Below, one piece after another: positions 5,844 through 7,739 of a DNA stretch of 7,739 nt; positions within the stretch are counted from its first letter, which is position 1; the number at the start of each line of letters is the position of its first letter. The stretch is from Sporichthyaceae bacterium (GTDB lineage Bacteria > Actinomycetota > Actinomycetes > JACCYY01), in the NCBI GenBank assembly GCA_013696235.1, contig JACCYY010000166.1, positions 1 through 7,739 of the forward strand. The letters run 5' to 3'. Made by a program: the position numbers and the translations under genes. The notes beneath the pieces were generated by a model. The model did no database searches. It worked only from the letters and a program-made list of their open reading frames with translations, and had not been told where the DNA came from.

Positions 5844-5995
5844 AAGACCTCGGCGGCGCGAGGTAGTTGACGCCAACGGGCGGGCCGGTCATGCTCATGG
5901 GGAGCCGCCAAGAGTTCCGCTGGGCCGGATGTCCGTCCGGCACCGGGACTCGGCGGTCGACTGCAAAGGTGGCAGGCGATCGACGATGCCCGCCG
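5844..5995 (+). other. Middle of the rplL-rpoB spacer, no gene seen
   Basis: No credible coding sequence is visible. It contains a small hairpin CCTCG/CGAGG (5848-5863), a six-pair hairpin GCCGGA/TCCGGC (5924-5941), and a weak second promoter candidate, TTGACG (5867-5872), 17 bases, CATGCT (5890-5895). That -10 lacks the usual first T. The stretch would act as an untranslated leader for any transcript reading from rplL into rpoB. Confidence 0.4.
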
Positions 5996-6025
5996 TTCGA
6001 CAGCAGCCCCCAGAAGGGGTAGGCT
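5996..6025 (+). promoter_or_regulatory. Candidate rpoB promoter containing a palindrome
   Basis: TTCGAC (5996-6001) and TAGGCT (6020-6025) are separated by 18 bases, with a start expected near 6032 and a leader of about 90 bases before rpoB. The -35 word and spacing match the candidate promoter upstream of the tRNA-Trp gene. A perfect inverted repeat, CAGCAGCC (6001-6008) and GGCTGCTG (6022-6029), with inner CCC/GGG pairing around AGAA, spans the spacer and overlaps the -10. It could be an operator, or an RNA hairpin in read-through transcripts from rplL. Confidence 0.55.
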
Positions 6026-6106
6026 GCTGTGTCGCGCTGTCTTCAGTCCCGTCGAATCCGCTGCTTCGGGTCATCTGGCATGCGCTCTGAGAGTCCGCGT
6101 GCCCTC

Positions 6107-6113
6107 GGAAGGA
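6107..6113 (+). promoter_or_regulatory. Ribosome binding site that fixes the rpoB TTG start
   Basis: GGAAGGA (6107-6113) is a strong Shine-Dalgarno match seven bases before TTG at 6121. The frame has a TGA at 6088-6090 and no ATG or GTG between that stop and 6121, so TTG at 6121 is the only start that keeps the conserved N-terminus AASR...VSFAKI. Confidence 0.85.
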
Positions 6114-6120
6114 TCCTTAC

Positions 6121-7739
<1,619 letters not shown>

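Noticed and set aside
4782..5876. Minus-strand open frame opposite rplJ and rplL
   Set aside because: It covers two certain genes and the spacer, with a low-complexity Ser/Ala/Leu composition from reversed GC-rich codons.
5867..5895. TTGACG-17-CATGCT as the main rpoB promoter
   Set aside because: The -35 is good but the -10 lacks the first T and matches only three of six positions; TTCGAC-18-TAGGCT nearer the gene fits better. It was kept only as a weak alternative.
5500..6090. Plus-strand frame overlapping rplL and the rplL-rpoB spacer
   Set aside because: Its first half is an out-of-frame shadow of rplL (Arg/Ser/Pro-rich) and the rest shows no ribosome binding site or family resemblance.

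Overview
The window is a housekeeping locus from a high-GC actinobacterium (Actinomycetota, probably class Actinomycetes; I cannot fix the order). Four things support this: strong G/C bias at third codon positions; GTG starts on secE, nusG and rplA and a TTG start on rpoB; a NusG with a long acidic N-terminal extension; and an RpoB that follows the actinomycete family sequence closely from its first residues. The gene order aminotransferase (reverse), tRNA-Trp, secE, nusG, rplK, rplA, rplJ, rplL, rpoB is, from memory, the order found in Streptomyces and relatives.

Layout. Bases 53-1306 (minus strand) encode a class I PLP-dependent aspartate-type aminotransferase, followed on that strand by a strong GC hairpin at 3-40. 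Bases 1307-1474 are a divergent spacer with a promoter candidate for the rightward genes. A tRNA-Trp(CCA) gene (1475-1547) lies 36 bases before secE (1584-1835). Then come nusG (1976-3085), rplK (3136-3570), an L1-binding-site mimic RNA hairpin (3589-3618) and rplA (3667-4389). A new promoter and an L10-type leader with an attenuator-like hairpin (4400-4570) precede rplJ (4639-5337), and rplL (5403-5786) follows. The 334-base rplL-rpoB spacer holds tandem hairpins and a second promoter candidate that carries a palindrome. rpoB starts with TTG at 6121 and runs off the right edge after 539 complete codons.

How the parts work together. SecE (translocon), NusG (elongation factor), L11 and L1 (L1 stalk and factor-binding region), L10 and L12 (the ribosome stalk) and RpoB (RNA polymerase beta) link transcription, translation and secretion capacity. 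The non-coding DNA suggests three control points: L1 feedback on its own message, L10 feedback through the rplJ leader, and separate initiation or attenuation before rpoB.

I find no mobile element, CRISPR array, defence island or unknown gene system. The points worth a second look are regulatory RNA structures, promoter architecture, low-complexity extensions on NusG and L10, a tandem repeat over the secE stop, and natural substitutions in the rifampicin region of RpoB.
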